Shown here: positions 47,327-57,999 of the stretch, in pieces
Numbering within the stretch: the stretch's first letter is position 1
Layout of the letters: each line of letters starts with the position of its first letter
DNA from: Gnetum montanum
Taxonomy: Eukaryota; Streptophyta; Gnetopsida; Gnetales; Gnetaceae
Direction: 5' to 3'
Length of the DNA: 64,000 bases
Assembly: GCA_015680685.1 (NCBI GenBank)
Contig: MNCI01036718.1
Span: 547,201-611,200 of the forward strand
The notes under the pieces: model-generated
Database searches by the model: none
What the model saw: the letters and a program-made list of their open reading frames with translations, nothing else
Told to the model about the DNA's origin: nothing
Program-made: the position numbers and the translations under genes

Positions 47327-47898
47327 TTTTTGATTTCTGAATCCAAAGACGCTGTCAACCTTTAGGCATGGATGCATGTCTTTCTAGTGGGACCCCCTAG
47401 AACTGCATTGGATTTTTAAGATCCCTTTTGACTACTCTTACTCCCATTTTGCGTTAGATCTACAAGGATCTTAGTACAACCACATTGCATGATAACTCCC
47501 ACAGATGTCACCAAAGAGAATCCACAAGTCCCCTTGATGTCACACCCTAATCATTCCCTCTTGATCCATCCTTCTTCATTCCAAGTACAATGAACACAAA
47601 ATTAATTTTAAGTTTTTAAGAATGTCAAGAATATCATTGTATCCTTGAACAGAACCTCTTATTTATAGAATGGATGAGTGGGTGTAATGGGCTCATTGTC
47701 CACATAATTGATCACTCGAGACTCAATAACATAGAACACACCTCAACCAACAAGACACATGAGTGTTTTATTCATAGATGAGATTACTTATAAAAAAAAT
47801 GCAAAAAGAAAAAAAGACAAAAAGATAAAACAAGAAATTAAAAAATGAAAAAATGGAAAACAAAAAGTTATAAAATTAAAGAAAATGAAAAGTATTTA
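46516..47898 (-). other. E3 non-coding spacer with a CTT-rich tract
   Basis: Corresponds to 13.1-15.1 kb in E2 but is shorter. A pyrimidine tract with (CTT)n is at about 47255-47330; E2 has only a short T-rich tract there. No frame is supported. Confidence 0.6.
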
Positions 47899-50187
47899 TT
47901 AATCCTTCTTGCTATTAGAATGGGGGATATCTCTCATAGCTAAATGGTTGAGGATGGCAAGGATTAATAAATGACAAAGGGGATCCTTGCATGTTGGAAA
48001 TATTGGAACTTGGCCATACTTACCCCATCAGCGTTCACACACCTGATTGTAGTAAGCATAGTGGGGAAATTTATACAATGTAGTTCCTGGATAATGAGTT
48101 GACCCACTATGATATCTAGAACTGTTAGATGGTATGCAAGGATCGAGATGTTGCCTTCCATGACTATGTCCATTGGGCCGTATGGTTGTTGGAGTGTTAG
48201 TTGGTGGCCTTGATGAAGCACCATGAGGTGTTGGATTCAAAGATAAGGGTGCACCACAGTGTTGGACTTGTCATGAATCAAAGGATGCAAAGGCCTTGGA
48301 ATTATGTTATCCCTTCCTAGGTTCATTTCTAAAGAAGGGACATCTTCGATGTTGCTAAGGTCTATCACCGCTATTGGAAACAGTAGCACAAGTAGTGTTC
48401 GTGGGTTGTTTCTGTGGTGTAGATACCTTACGAACAGTTGGTGAAAATGTAGAAGGAGGGAAAGGATGAGAATGTTGAAAATTTGAAGAAGTGTATGATG
48501 CACAAGGTGGTGGTGGTGTTGAGGACATGGCTTGATAGTATTGTGGAGAACAGTAATGTGGTGAGATAGAGTATGTTGGCCTAGTTGGAGAAAAAGGATG
48601 TTGAACTAGATAAGCATTTGGATTCGGATAATATGAAGGGTGTCTCCAGTTTAGGGGTGGATTCCCCCACGACTGGGATTGTTGCCACTGTGATCGAACA
48701 TAGTATCTCTATATGAACTCTATATGTAACATGCTTTCCCAATGCTCATATAAATGTAACAAGATTGGGCATTGGCCCTTGGGATGATCGTATAAGCATA
48801 TGTTGCATTCATACATATGATTGACAGTTGAGCTCTTATTTTCTTCATTCCTTCTTTCCAAATTTCTAATGATATTCTATCCTGTTTCTCGGGTTGTCAA
48901 AACTCTATCTCTAATGATATCAATAAATTCTCCACACTTTTTATATGTCCATTCCAGCATCTTATTGATCTTTGCCTTGACTTCCTCTAATGACTATTGT
49001 ACCAACAAAGATGGTTCTTTCTCCTTGTGGTAGGTTGATTTCTCCTGTTTGTGATTATGGACCTTTGTTAGGTTGAGATTCTGGTCTCATTGATGTTTTT
49101 CAACACTCTCCCATCTAGCCATTTCTCATTCTTCTTTTACTACCAGCTTAATAAGCTCTTGGACTTGATGGGTTTGTAGTTCGTATAGTTGACCTTGGGC
49201 ATACATCCCTAGGGTTTCTCTTGTTGCATCACGAAGCCCATCAATGATATGGTACATTTGCCTTTCGTCAGAGAACTCATGGCCTAGACATTTTCTTAAT
49301 AGTGCATAATATTTTTCTAAGGCCATGTCCAAAGGTTCATGTTGTGCTTGTTTCCACCCTTGGATTTGTTTCCTCAAGGATGACACTCTTGCATAGGTTT
49401 GATATCTTTTGCTAAAGAGTTCTACCATTGTTGGCCAACATCATATTGAATTTGGTTTTAATGATCTATACCATACTTTTTCTTGGCCAACGAGTTTCAT
49501 AGGAAAGAGCTTAAGTTTTTTCCAACCGTTATCAGTGTTGTTCCATGTGCACGCATCGTAGAAGGCTTGTAAATGTTGATGTAGATCTAAGTCATAGCCT
49601 CCTAAGAAGGTAGGGAAGTTGTTTAAATCGAGCCTAGGTAGGCGGCTCTCTTTACAATGCCTACGGGAGATTCAAATAGCCTCTTGTAGTTTCGTTAGGC
49701 TTATAGTGGCCAATAGGAGTTCATCGTCATCAGGTAAGTTATGCTTTCGTGTGTTGGGATGATGTTGCCTTCGTTTATGTTGGCGTTCTTGATTTTCTTT
49801 GTGAGCATGATTTTTAGTTCTACGCCGATCCCTTGAAAGATAGTCATCCATGTCACAATCTGACGTTGAAGGAGTAGAGGAAGAGAAGGAACTGTAAAAC
49901 TCGTTATGACTTTTGTAAGTCTTCCAATCATTCCCAAGTAAGTTCTTGTTAGTTATTGAGAAGGTCCTAGGCCTTTCAGGCCTCCTTGTTCTATGGGATG
50001 TCTCATCCTCACTAGAGGTGTCAGAGTTGGATGACGAGAGTCTTTGAGTATCATTGGGGTGTTCATAAACGTAGGGGAATCCTACATAAGGTTGAGTACT
50101 TTAGACTTCATTGTCATATAATTCGTCAGTTCTCCAATGAATTTCCTCATTAGATATAACATTATCATAGTCTTGTAGGAGAGGCAT
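47899..50187 (-). pseudogene. E3 gag-like frame, full length without net indel
   Basis: From the ATG at 50185-50187 to TAA at 47899-47901 there are 763 codons in one frame, with about a dozen internal stops. Order: acidic start MPLLQDYDN; Ser/Asp/Arg-rich region; capsid-like core LPRLDLNNFPTFLGGYDLDL and FPMKLVGQEKVWYRSLKPNS; the open block 49126-49428 with YQTYARVSSLRKQIQGWKQA; a lysine-rich coiled segment; zinc knuckle CNICLYDHPKGQC (C-x2-C-x3-H-x4-C, about 48800); and a long tail rich in Pro, His, Ser and Tyr. This is a Gag-like nucleic-acid-binding structural protein. At 48709-48711 a TAG replaces the CAG still present in E2 at 15863-15865. Confidence 0.85.
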
Positions 50188-50308
50188 GGTTGTGAAGCTG
50201 TGTGTGAATTCGTATGTGAATTTTTGTAATTAATTATTCTTAGAAGATATATTGTTAATTCCTCTATAGCAACCTTGTATGATATAACTAATCTAGATAA
50301 CTAGCACT

Positions 50309-50327
50309 GTCCCTGGCAATGGTGCCA
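50309..50327 (-). promoter_or_regulatory. E3 primer-binding site, tRNA-Asp type
   Basis: Minus strand TGGCACCATTGCCAGGGAC, one base from the 5' LTR. It differs from the tRNA-Asp complement at three positions, all transitions. Confidence 0.8.
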
Positions 50328-50328
50328 A

Positions 50329-51107
50329 TGATGAGTGGTGAGGTACCCCTACACTCAACCATACGAATACGAGTGTTACACGTGTGATCCGATCAAACTT
50401 CGTAGACAGACTAGTTGTGGTATCTAGATAGTTAACCTTAGGTTGTAGTTCGTTGTCTTCCCACCTAGACTAGTATTAACTTTTTCACGTATGGTTTAGT
50501 CCAAAGTGAGGTGTATGATGTGGTTTCTAATCTAATGCTACTCCTAAAGGCAATGGAAAATAATGTTAACTAAGCTAAGAGGGAAAGGCTGAGAGACATT
50601 CTAAACTAGCCTAAGTGCGATGAGAATCCGTTCCTTGATTATCCGTACACATCTTGGACTTCATGCACAACTACTACTGGGATTACCAAGTGTAGATCCT
50701 AGGTACGCTGTTGGGTTACCAAGTAGTCATACTTAAATGCTCGTAATCAAGTTGTATTCATTCTGTGTTTAATAGGAGTTTAAGGATGAGAGATATTAAA
50801 TAAGAAATTAGTAAATAACAAATAAATAAATAAACTAAGTGAATGATGCAATGATGAAGTAATCTCGATCTTTATTTTCGGTCATGTGCGTGTCCAAGTA
50901 CGTCACACTCAAATAAGGATGTCGTACAATTACAATCACCACATTGCGGGCATACACTGGGAAATAATTCTAACTCTAAGAAGGAAAAATTGCAAGAGTC
51001 TAGGTAAGGAACTAAGAATTAGATGCTAGAATAAGAAAAGCTACCTCTTATTTATTCAAAATTGAGGTAGGCCGCGATATCACAGCCAGCAAATTCATGA
51101 CTCATCA
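50329..51107 (-). repeat. E3 right (5') LTR
   Basis: 779 bp, highly similar to the left LTR except that the 14-bp GATATC array is reduced to about one unit (CCGCGATATCACAG, 51071-51085). A minus-strand TATA-like region precedes it, partly changed. Confidence 0.9.
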
Positions 51108-53331
51108 ATAGTCAAGCATATAATGCTAGAACTTTTTAAGTATATATACCACTACTATTAATTCTTTCTTAGTTATACTGTAGTTCAATTCTGCATCTAC
51201 AACGCTCCTACTTACACTAATATGAACTTTTCTAATCATCCAACTATATAAGCATAGGCTCCAATGCATAATTGAATACATCTATCATAATTTGAAATGA
51301 TTTGGACCAATTTGGAACTTGTAGAATTGGTATTTCTATAAGTTTCTACTTTAGAATTTTGAATGTTTATTCATATTTCTTGGTCTACTCAAATAATGCA
51401 TCCTTCTTTGTTAGTTTTACTAGTAACTTAACAATATCAAAGAAATTTTTAATAAAATGTCCATACTAGCTAGTAAGACAAATGAATGACCTGATGTATT
51501 TTACTATTTGTGGTCTTTGTCTAATTTCATAGATAACTCTAATCTTCTCTAGATCAATCTCTATTCCTTTTTTTGATACATTATGTCTAAGAACAATGTT
51601 CATTTGAATCATCAAGAGGCTTTTCTACTAGTTAAGATTAAGATTTATCTCTACACAATGCTTCAAGAATTACTTAAATTATTCCAAGGCCTATTTAAAG
51701 TTAAACCCATGGATGGAGAAGTTATCCATAAAGACATTTACACCATTGCCAACTTACTTTTGAAAGATACTAAGGACAAGGTATTGGAAAATTTCAAAGG
51801 CATTGCATAGACCAAATGACATATTTTTATATGTGAAAGTCCCCTAGAAATCTGTAAATATAGTTTTGGCCTAGTCTTCAAAAGCTATCTAAATTTGATT
51901 ATAATCACTATAGTCCTCTAGAAAACTATAGTAGTGATGCATCATAAATGGCAATAGAAAATGATCTTTAAATGTTTCCATGTATAAAAGCTTAAAATAA
52001 ATATAGATCCTCTATTGATCTTCTTCTTTTTTTTGACATAATAAAAAATGATCTATCCCAATTATTTTTCTCTATAGGATATTAGAATTCCACCTTTTGA
52101 AGTTTTTCAACTTCTTCTTCACAACATACTTTAACTTAGGATTTAGCTAGTATTACAATTGATGTTTTAACTTGATGACATGATCTATGTAGTTTCTATG
52201 TTAGCATATGCATGGATCAATCCTTTTCATTTTATGATATTACCAAGTGAAGAATGTTGGCCATTTTTTGACTACCTCAAGAAACTTATACTTTTGTTTT
52301 TTATGAGCCATATAATTAGGATTACTAGTTTTTCCAATTTCTAAAAACACATATTTAAGAGATTCTAGTAATGTTTTTAGTTCACTAGTCTTGGTTTCTA
52401 TCTTCTATAAAATTTTCAATTTTTCTCACTTCATCTCTTCTTCTTGTCTATTTTCTAGATTTGGAAAGTTATTGTCTAATGAATTCCATCTCATACATCC
52501 TATCAACATATGCATTTTTAAGGGCTTTTTATGGTTCTATGCATATTGAGAACTTGCAATGCTCATCTGCCATTAGCCACTAGGTACCTTCTTATTTGTT
52601 GACTACTACATACAGATACTTTTACCCACATACTTTTCCTTCATATAATTTGCATGCTAGAATGCTCCTATATTTAACTATCTATATTTTCTTCATGTTT
52701 TTTCACCTCATATCACTATACATACTACATAAAACTCTCTAATTATCAATCACTTTGTGCTCTTTTTCTTTGAAAATTTCTAAGGAAATATCCTTAATTC
52801 CAAGCTTAACATTGGTTATGTTAAGCCAAGCTCTTCCCATGATAATGAAAAAAATATCCCTTTTAATTTTTCATGTGAATAACTAAGAAATCAAATTGAT
52901 ATGATCATCCACTAATTATGTTCATAATATCATTCACTTGCTCCAATGAAACAATGATGGATTAATCTGTAAGCTTGAACCTAATATTGCATGTTTTTAG
53001 TGAGGAAAATTCCAAGCCTTGTACATTTCTTAGGAGAGTAAGTTTATTCAAAAACATGAATTTAACAAATCTTTACATAAAACATTCCCAACAATCTAAA
53101 AATAGATTAAGGGGATTCTAAGATATATTCTCTTCTTTAGAAGAGCAATTACCTTACTCTAATCTATTATAGCATAGATCAACATGACAATCTGTATGTT
53201 CACATTTTCATTTGAAGTTAGCCCTGATTTTTTTGAGATATTGAAATTTATTGACATTAAAGTGGATTCCATAGTCACTACTGCCTACATTACCTTGGAT
53301 GAGAAAACAAGTTTACTAGCCTCTTCCACAA
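51108..53331 (-). pseudogene. E4 fragment: RNase H, RT, linker and protease
   Basis: Continues E4 after E3. RNase H (to about 51470) aligns with E1 530-830. RT (about 51470-52110) includes VFMDNFSIHG at about 51700, so here too the second catalytic aspartate is asparagine. The linker to protease occupies 52140-52600. Protease at about 52790-53050 retains a block homologous to LADRSITVPLGLVEDI in E1. The sequence is AT-rich and full of stops. A single N stands at 53332, where an inverted duplicate of 52495-52939 begins. Confidence 0.75.
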
Positions 53332-53332
53332 N

Positions 53333-53777
53333 AAGTGAATGATATTATGAACATAATTAGTGGATGATCATATCAATTTGATTTCTTAGTTATTCACATG
53401 AAAAATTAAAAGGGATATTTTTTTCATTATCATGGGAAGAGCTTGGCTTAACATAACCAATGTTAAGCTTGGAATTAAGGATATTTCCTTAGAAATTTTC
53501 AAAGAAAAAGAGCACAAAGTGATTGATAATTAGAGAGTTTTATGTAGTATGTATAGTGATATGAGGTGAAAAAACATGAAGAAAATATAGATAGTTAAAT
53601 ATAGGAGCATTCTAGCATGCAAATTATATGAAGGAAAAGTATGTGGGTAAAAGTATCTGTATGTAGTAGTCAACAAATAAGAAGGTACCTAGTGGCTAAT
53701 GGCAGATGAGCATTGCAAGTTCTCAATATGCATAGAACCATAAAAAGCCCTTAAAAATGCATATGTTGATAGGATGT
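53333..53777. repeat. Inverted copy of 52495-52939 between two single Ns
   Basis: These 445 bases are the reverse complement of 52495-52939, apparently without a change wherever I compared. They are bounded by an N at 53332 and another at 53779. Because E4 reads on as gag right after 53780, the copy adds nothing to the element. It is most likely a small contig placed backwards in a scaffold gap. Confidence 0.85.
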
Positions 53778-53779
53778 GN

Positions 53780-55421
53780 AACATGGAGTTCTCCCTAAAG
53801 AATGAGCACTTCTAATAATTACACTTAAATTTGTTGGAACTATCATCTATTGGCATGTTAATAGCTATTGTAGCATTATTTTGTTATGGTTATGAGGGTA
53901 TTTTTCCTTACATTGGTGGAGGTGGAACTAGAGGAAGAGATATTAAGGATGCATTGGAGGTTTATGAGAGGTGTATAAAGGTAAATCAATGTAAGGAGTA
54001 GCAAGCTGGTGATACTTAGATGATTAATAATAGTAGAAGGATGCATTAGTAGAGGTACCACTTGGAAGAGTATGTTATTGTACATGACATCCATATGGAT
54101 CTAGTTTCCTATAAGGATATTAGTGCCTTGGTGATTGCATCCCCCACAACTAGGAGTTTTGCCACTACTGTTGATATTGCTCATATGGTTGAGGTGAATC
54201 CCCACTTGAATATTATTGTTAATTGTAGGACTACATGTAATTTCCTCATGGATAATGCAATCTCTTAGGCATCTACTTCTTGATGAACTTGAGGTTCAAT
54301 TCATATGTTCTTGATGTCTATAAATATCCCATGATGGGCCAACATCCCTTAGGATGTTCATATTGGTATAAGTCATATCTATAATATCTATTTGAGTCTA
54401 AATCAGCTAATTCCTCTACTACACAACCTTTCTTTTTTTCATGTAAATGTCCTTCCCTATCTCCTTCTAATTCTTCTAATCATTGTTTTATGCAAGTATT
54501 TGCTCTATCTTTTCCTTTACTATTTTCAATTTAGTTACAAAATTTTCATCAACCACATATTTTTTCAATCATTACTACTATTTTTTAAACATATTTTTAT
54601 ATGAAAACTTTGAATCACCTTCTCAATTAGATCTTCATCTTCTCTTCTCTCACAAACATGAATAGTCTTCTTACAAAGGGATGGATCCCTAATATATTTT
54701 ATTGCAATCTTTTTCTTTTTGAATTCACCTTCTTTTTTGGCCACTTAATCAATCAACCTCTTAATCCAATGAGCTCTTATCTCTGAAAGTATCCTTTAGA
54801 CATAAACCCTCAAGAGTTTTTCTTGTTTTGTTTCTTATCTCATCTATGATATGCCTTAACTACTCATGTTGAGAAAAACCATGGCCTAGGTACCTATACA
54901 CTAATGAAAAATATTTGTTATAGGCTACATCAAGGGACTCATAATTGCCTTTTTTCATCTTTAAATTTTCTTTCTCAAATTAAATACTCTAAAGTATGTT
55001 TGATGGTTATCATTAAACAGCTTTATCATGGTACCCCATATACAGATGAAATCTACTTCCAAACATCTATACCATCTCTCTACTTCTTTAATAATCATAA
55101 TTGTAAATAGTTATATCTTTTACCAATTATTTTTTATATTCAAAAAGGCATAGGCATCATGGAAAGTTTGTAAATAATATTTTAAGTCTACATTATAACC
55201 TTATTCAACTTTAAAGATAGTATTCATGCCAAGCTACATAATGAGGTTATTTCTCTAATGTTTGGTAGTGATGCAACCAACATCCTTAATATTCATCATG
55301 TTCCTTGTAGTCAATAGTGGTTTATCATAATCATCTTGTTCATCATGGTCTCTATCATGATCATAACCCCTTTTATGTTATTTTCTATGCCTTCTACCAT
55401 TCTTGTGTCCACAATTTCTAG
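53780..55421 (-). pseudogene. E4 gag fragment (3' portion)
   Basis: Aligns with E1 2.8-4.4 kb: the 'AACATCCCTTAGGATGTTCA' block at 54344 is also present at 6158 and, altered, at 3260. The capsid-like core lies at about 55150-55260. It is interrupted at 55421 by E6. The plus-strand ORFs seen here (for example 55336-55557) are shadows. Confidence 0.65.
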
Positions 55422-56022
55422 TGTGGGAGCACCTTTCCTAAGCTCATTTTCATTCATACAAGTGGCGAATTTGCAAGTAAATAAAGCTGCAGAGATATCT
55501 TTGCTGCAAGCTACAAAAACAATTTGGAGATGTTCTAACTGCCTAGAAGATGTCTAATTAGAAGATAATACATTTTTACCTCCATGTTTAGGATAAATAG
55601 AAAGGCTAGGTTTCTTGTTAACAAGAGATAAGGAGAGGTGCAAAAGGAGAGAGTTGTAATAGAGAGATTACAAGAGAGAATGTGCATCTTTGCATTTAGA
55701 TGTGTGTGATCATATTCATAGCTCTCTATATGTGCATCTAACCTAAGATCTATGTGTGGAGAGATTTATATTGATTTAACCTTGCATTAAGATCAATCAT
55801 TATGTAATTGTAGAGCCTCATGCTCTTCAATAGTGTTGAGTGTGTGAGGATTGAATGTGATCTAGGTTATGATTCCACTATACTTGTACTAATCTTCTTG
55901 ATTTAATTAAAGATGCATAGTTTTTTGGCTTTTCTAATAGTTAAATTGTCTTACATATTTTCTATTTCTAGATTTGGTATGTTTGAAGGGTTAAAGTAAA
56001 TCAAAGTAACTCTACTCCAATA
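55422..56022 (+). repeat. E6 5' LTR
   Basis: Begins TGTGGGAGCACC and ends ACTCCAATA. Alignable over its length with 60690-61287, for example the AATTGTAGAGCCTCAT region (about 55810 against 61070). Contains AGATGTCT-type motifs near 55491-55545. Confidence 0.85.
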
Positions 56023-56024
56023 AT

Positions 56025-56036
56025 TGATATCAAATC
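56025..56036 (+). promoter_or_regulatory. E6 primer-binding site, initiator tRNA-Met type
   Basis: TGATATCAAATC, two bases after the LTR, corresponds to TGGTATCAGAGC with G-to-A changes. Confidence 0.75.
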
Positions 56037-56199
56037 CATAGGACTTATTATTGTTGGAATTTATTTATGTATATTTTTATCTATTTTAAATGGTCCCTAA
56101 GAAGAAAATCATTCAATACCTAAATTAAGACATAGAAAGCATGAAATTTACCTTTTACCTAATGATTAATTGATTAGATGAGATCAATATCAAGGTAGC

Positions 56200-57270
56200 T
56201 TAGAATGCAAGTCTCAACTATATTCAGCCATGCAATGATGATTCTCAATCTCATCCTAATGACAGTAAAGAAGTTCTCAACCTAATGCAAGGAGATCTGA
56301 TGAAGAGGAAGAAACTTCCAACTATGGAAGTGTGAGAACCCATTAGCCTTAGGTTCCAAGGAAAGGGAATCTATATCCTTATGCTAGAGCTCCAAGAGTT
56401 TCATCTTTGATGTCAACTTCTTATCATGACAAGCTTGATGACAAAGATGAAGCAAGACTATCCAAATCATTTAGAAATGTTACAAGACCTCTATATGTGG
56501 AATTGAAAATTTCAATGATGTAAATGGCACCAATGCTTTTGCAAGATAATTGAAGGTTCTTGACAAGCATTTTGAGTTGAAAGAGATACCAAATCAATTA
56601 TGAGTACTAATTATAGAATATAGATTAGAAGGTCTGGCATTAACTTGGTAGGAAAAAGAATCCCAAATTTATGAGAGGAAAAATGATCAACCTATCATGG
56701 ATTGGTCCTTTATCAAATATAAGTTAAAATGTAAATTTAAGCAATCTTGGTAGAGATAAGAGACAATCATGAAGCTGAAATTCATTAGATATGGAAAAAA
56801 ATCTATTAATGAATTTTACACTAAATTTTGGAATCTATTTCATCATGCTAAGGTAAACTATAAGGAGTATGAACAAGCTTCAATCTTTCTGGGACATTTC
56901 AAGATGGCTTAGTAGCAAGATTTGTCATTTTCTGAATTTCAAACTATTGATAAGACTTATGATTTAAAACTAAAAGCAAAGAAGATACTTAGTGGATTTG
57001 CAAACAATATCAAACAAGCTTCAAAAGAAAAGGATAAGGGATGTAAATTTGAGAAGTGATCCAAGTCAAAATATGAAGAAAAGAAGATTATCCATGATAA
57101 AGTGCATGAAAAGGATGATGAGAAAAGCAAAGCTAAGAAGGACCAAGGTAAATAAGACAAGGATCAAGGTCGCAACAGATCCAATATTTCGTGCTTCAAA
57201 TGTGAAGAGTGGGGATACAAGAAATGGGAATGTCCACTTCACAAGAAAACCAAGAGTAAGAATATATAAA
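56200..57270 (+). pseudogene. E6 gag remnant
   Basis: Degraded capsid region at about 56440-56960, with LSKSFRNVTRPLY-like pieces and later NEFYTKFW-type sequence, then a Lys/Arg-rich linker. The zinc knuckle near 57200 reads CFKCEEWGYKKWEC, where the histidine of the C-x2-C-x4-H-x4-C motif is tyrosine, a CAC-to-TAC change. The open block 56992-57276 is in another frame and is not the Gag frame. Many stops. Confidence 0.65.
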
Positions 57271-57359
57271 TCATGAAGGAAAAGGATATATTAGATCAAA
57301 CTATTTAGAAAGGTAATCCTAATAATCCAAAAATTGAGAAAATTTCTAAGTTAAATTCT

Positions 57360-57990
57360 TGTACATTTATGGGAAATGTGGCTATAGAAGACCACCTAGC
57401 AAGGAAATTGTTATTTTAGATTTGGGTTAGATGCTTGCCTAGCAGGAAATAGATTCATGTTTTAATTCATGAGGGATCCTAGAAAAATACTATTTCTTCT
57501 ATGGTAGTTGCTAGATTGGGTTTAGTACAAATTCATCATCCTACACCCTACAACATTGGTTATCAAGAGATTACTCTCAAGAGATGAGAGACCAATGTGT
57601 CTTGAAATTTAAAATTGGAAGTTTTCATGATATTGTAAAATGTGATGCATTTCCAATTGATTGTGCTAATGTAATTTTGGGAAGGCCTTGGAATTTTGAT
57701 AATAGTACTCAATTTGATAAAGGAAGAAATGTGTGGAGTGTAGCAAGACCTAATGAAATCCATGAGTTGATTCCTATGAAAGTTGGACAAGTGAGGTAGC
57801 AAATCTCACTTAATGTTTTCTTAACTCTTCTTGGGGAGAGGAAGTACATTAAGGAACATGATGAACCTAGTTTTGGTTTTGTGGTTGTATCAACTATTGC
57901 TTCCAATCATGATGTTATGCAAGTAGATCTTCCAACATGTGTTCTAGGCTTAAAGGAGTAATTTCCCAAGGTTTTCAAAGAGATATTAAA
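57360..57990 (+). pseudogene. E6 protease remnant
   Basis: The open block 57584-57799 contains CDAFPIDCANVILGRPWNFD, the conserved C-terminal part of plant Ty3 protease ('LLGRPW'), followed by GRNVWS and LIPMKVGQVR. The N-terminal active-site region (about 57400-57550) is broken up. Confidence 0.75.
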
Positions 57991-57999
57991 TGGATTAAC

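Larger units (their letters stand above)
45021..51107 (-). mobile_element. E3: non-autonomous Athila-related element, both LTRs and perfect TSD
   Basis: Sister copy of E2 in the same orientation. LTRs 45021-45907 and 50329-51107 both run TGATGAG...ACTCATCA. The 5-bp target-site duplication ATAGT is perfect (45016-45020 and 51108-51112). A GTGGGGGTA polypurine tract and a tRNA-Asp-type primer-binding site flank an interior of about 4.4 kb with a 762-codon gag-like frame, a spacer and the two ends of the ORF2 found in E2. There is no pol. It interrupts E4 RNase H, so it inserted after E4. Confidence 0.92.

Noticed and set aside
47255-47330. CTT/T-rich tract as a terminator or regulatory site
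   Set aside because: A simple-sequence expansion in a spacer; E2 has only a short version and no function is indicated.
54062-55557. Several plus-strand ORFs of 60-73 codons
   Set aside because: Antisense to E4 gag, and one spans the E4-E6 junction; none has protein-like homology.
56992-57276. 94-codon plus-strand ORF rich in Lys and Arg
   Set aside because: It is an alternative frame of E6 gag; the zinc knuckle lies in another frame, so this is not a separate basic protein.
57709-57906. Minus-strand ORFs across E6 protease
   Set aside because: Shadow frames opposite the recognised plus-strand protease.
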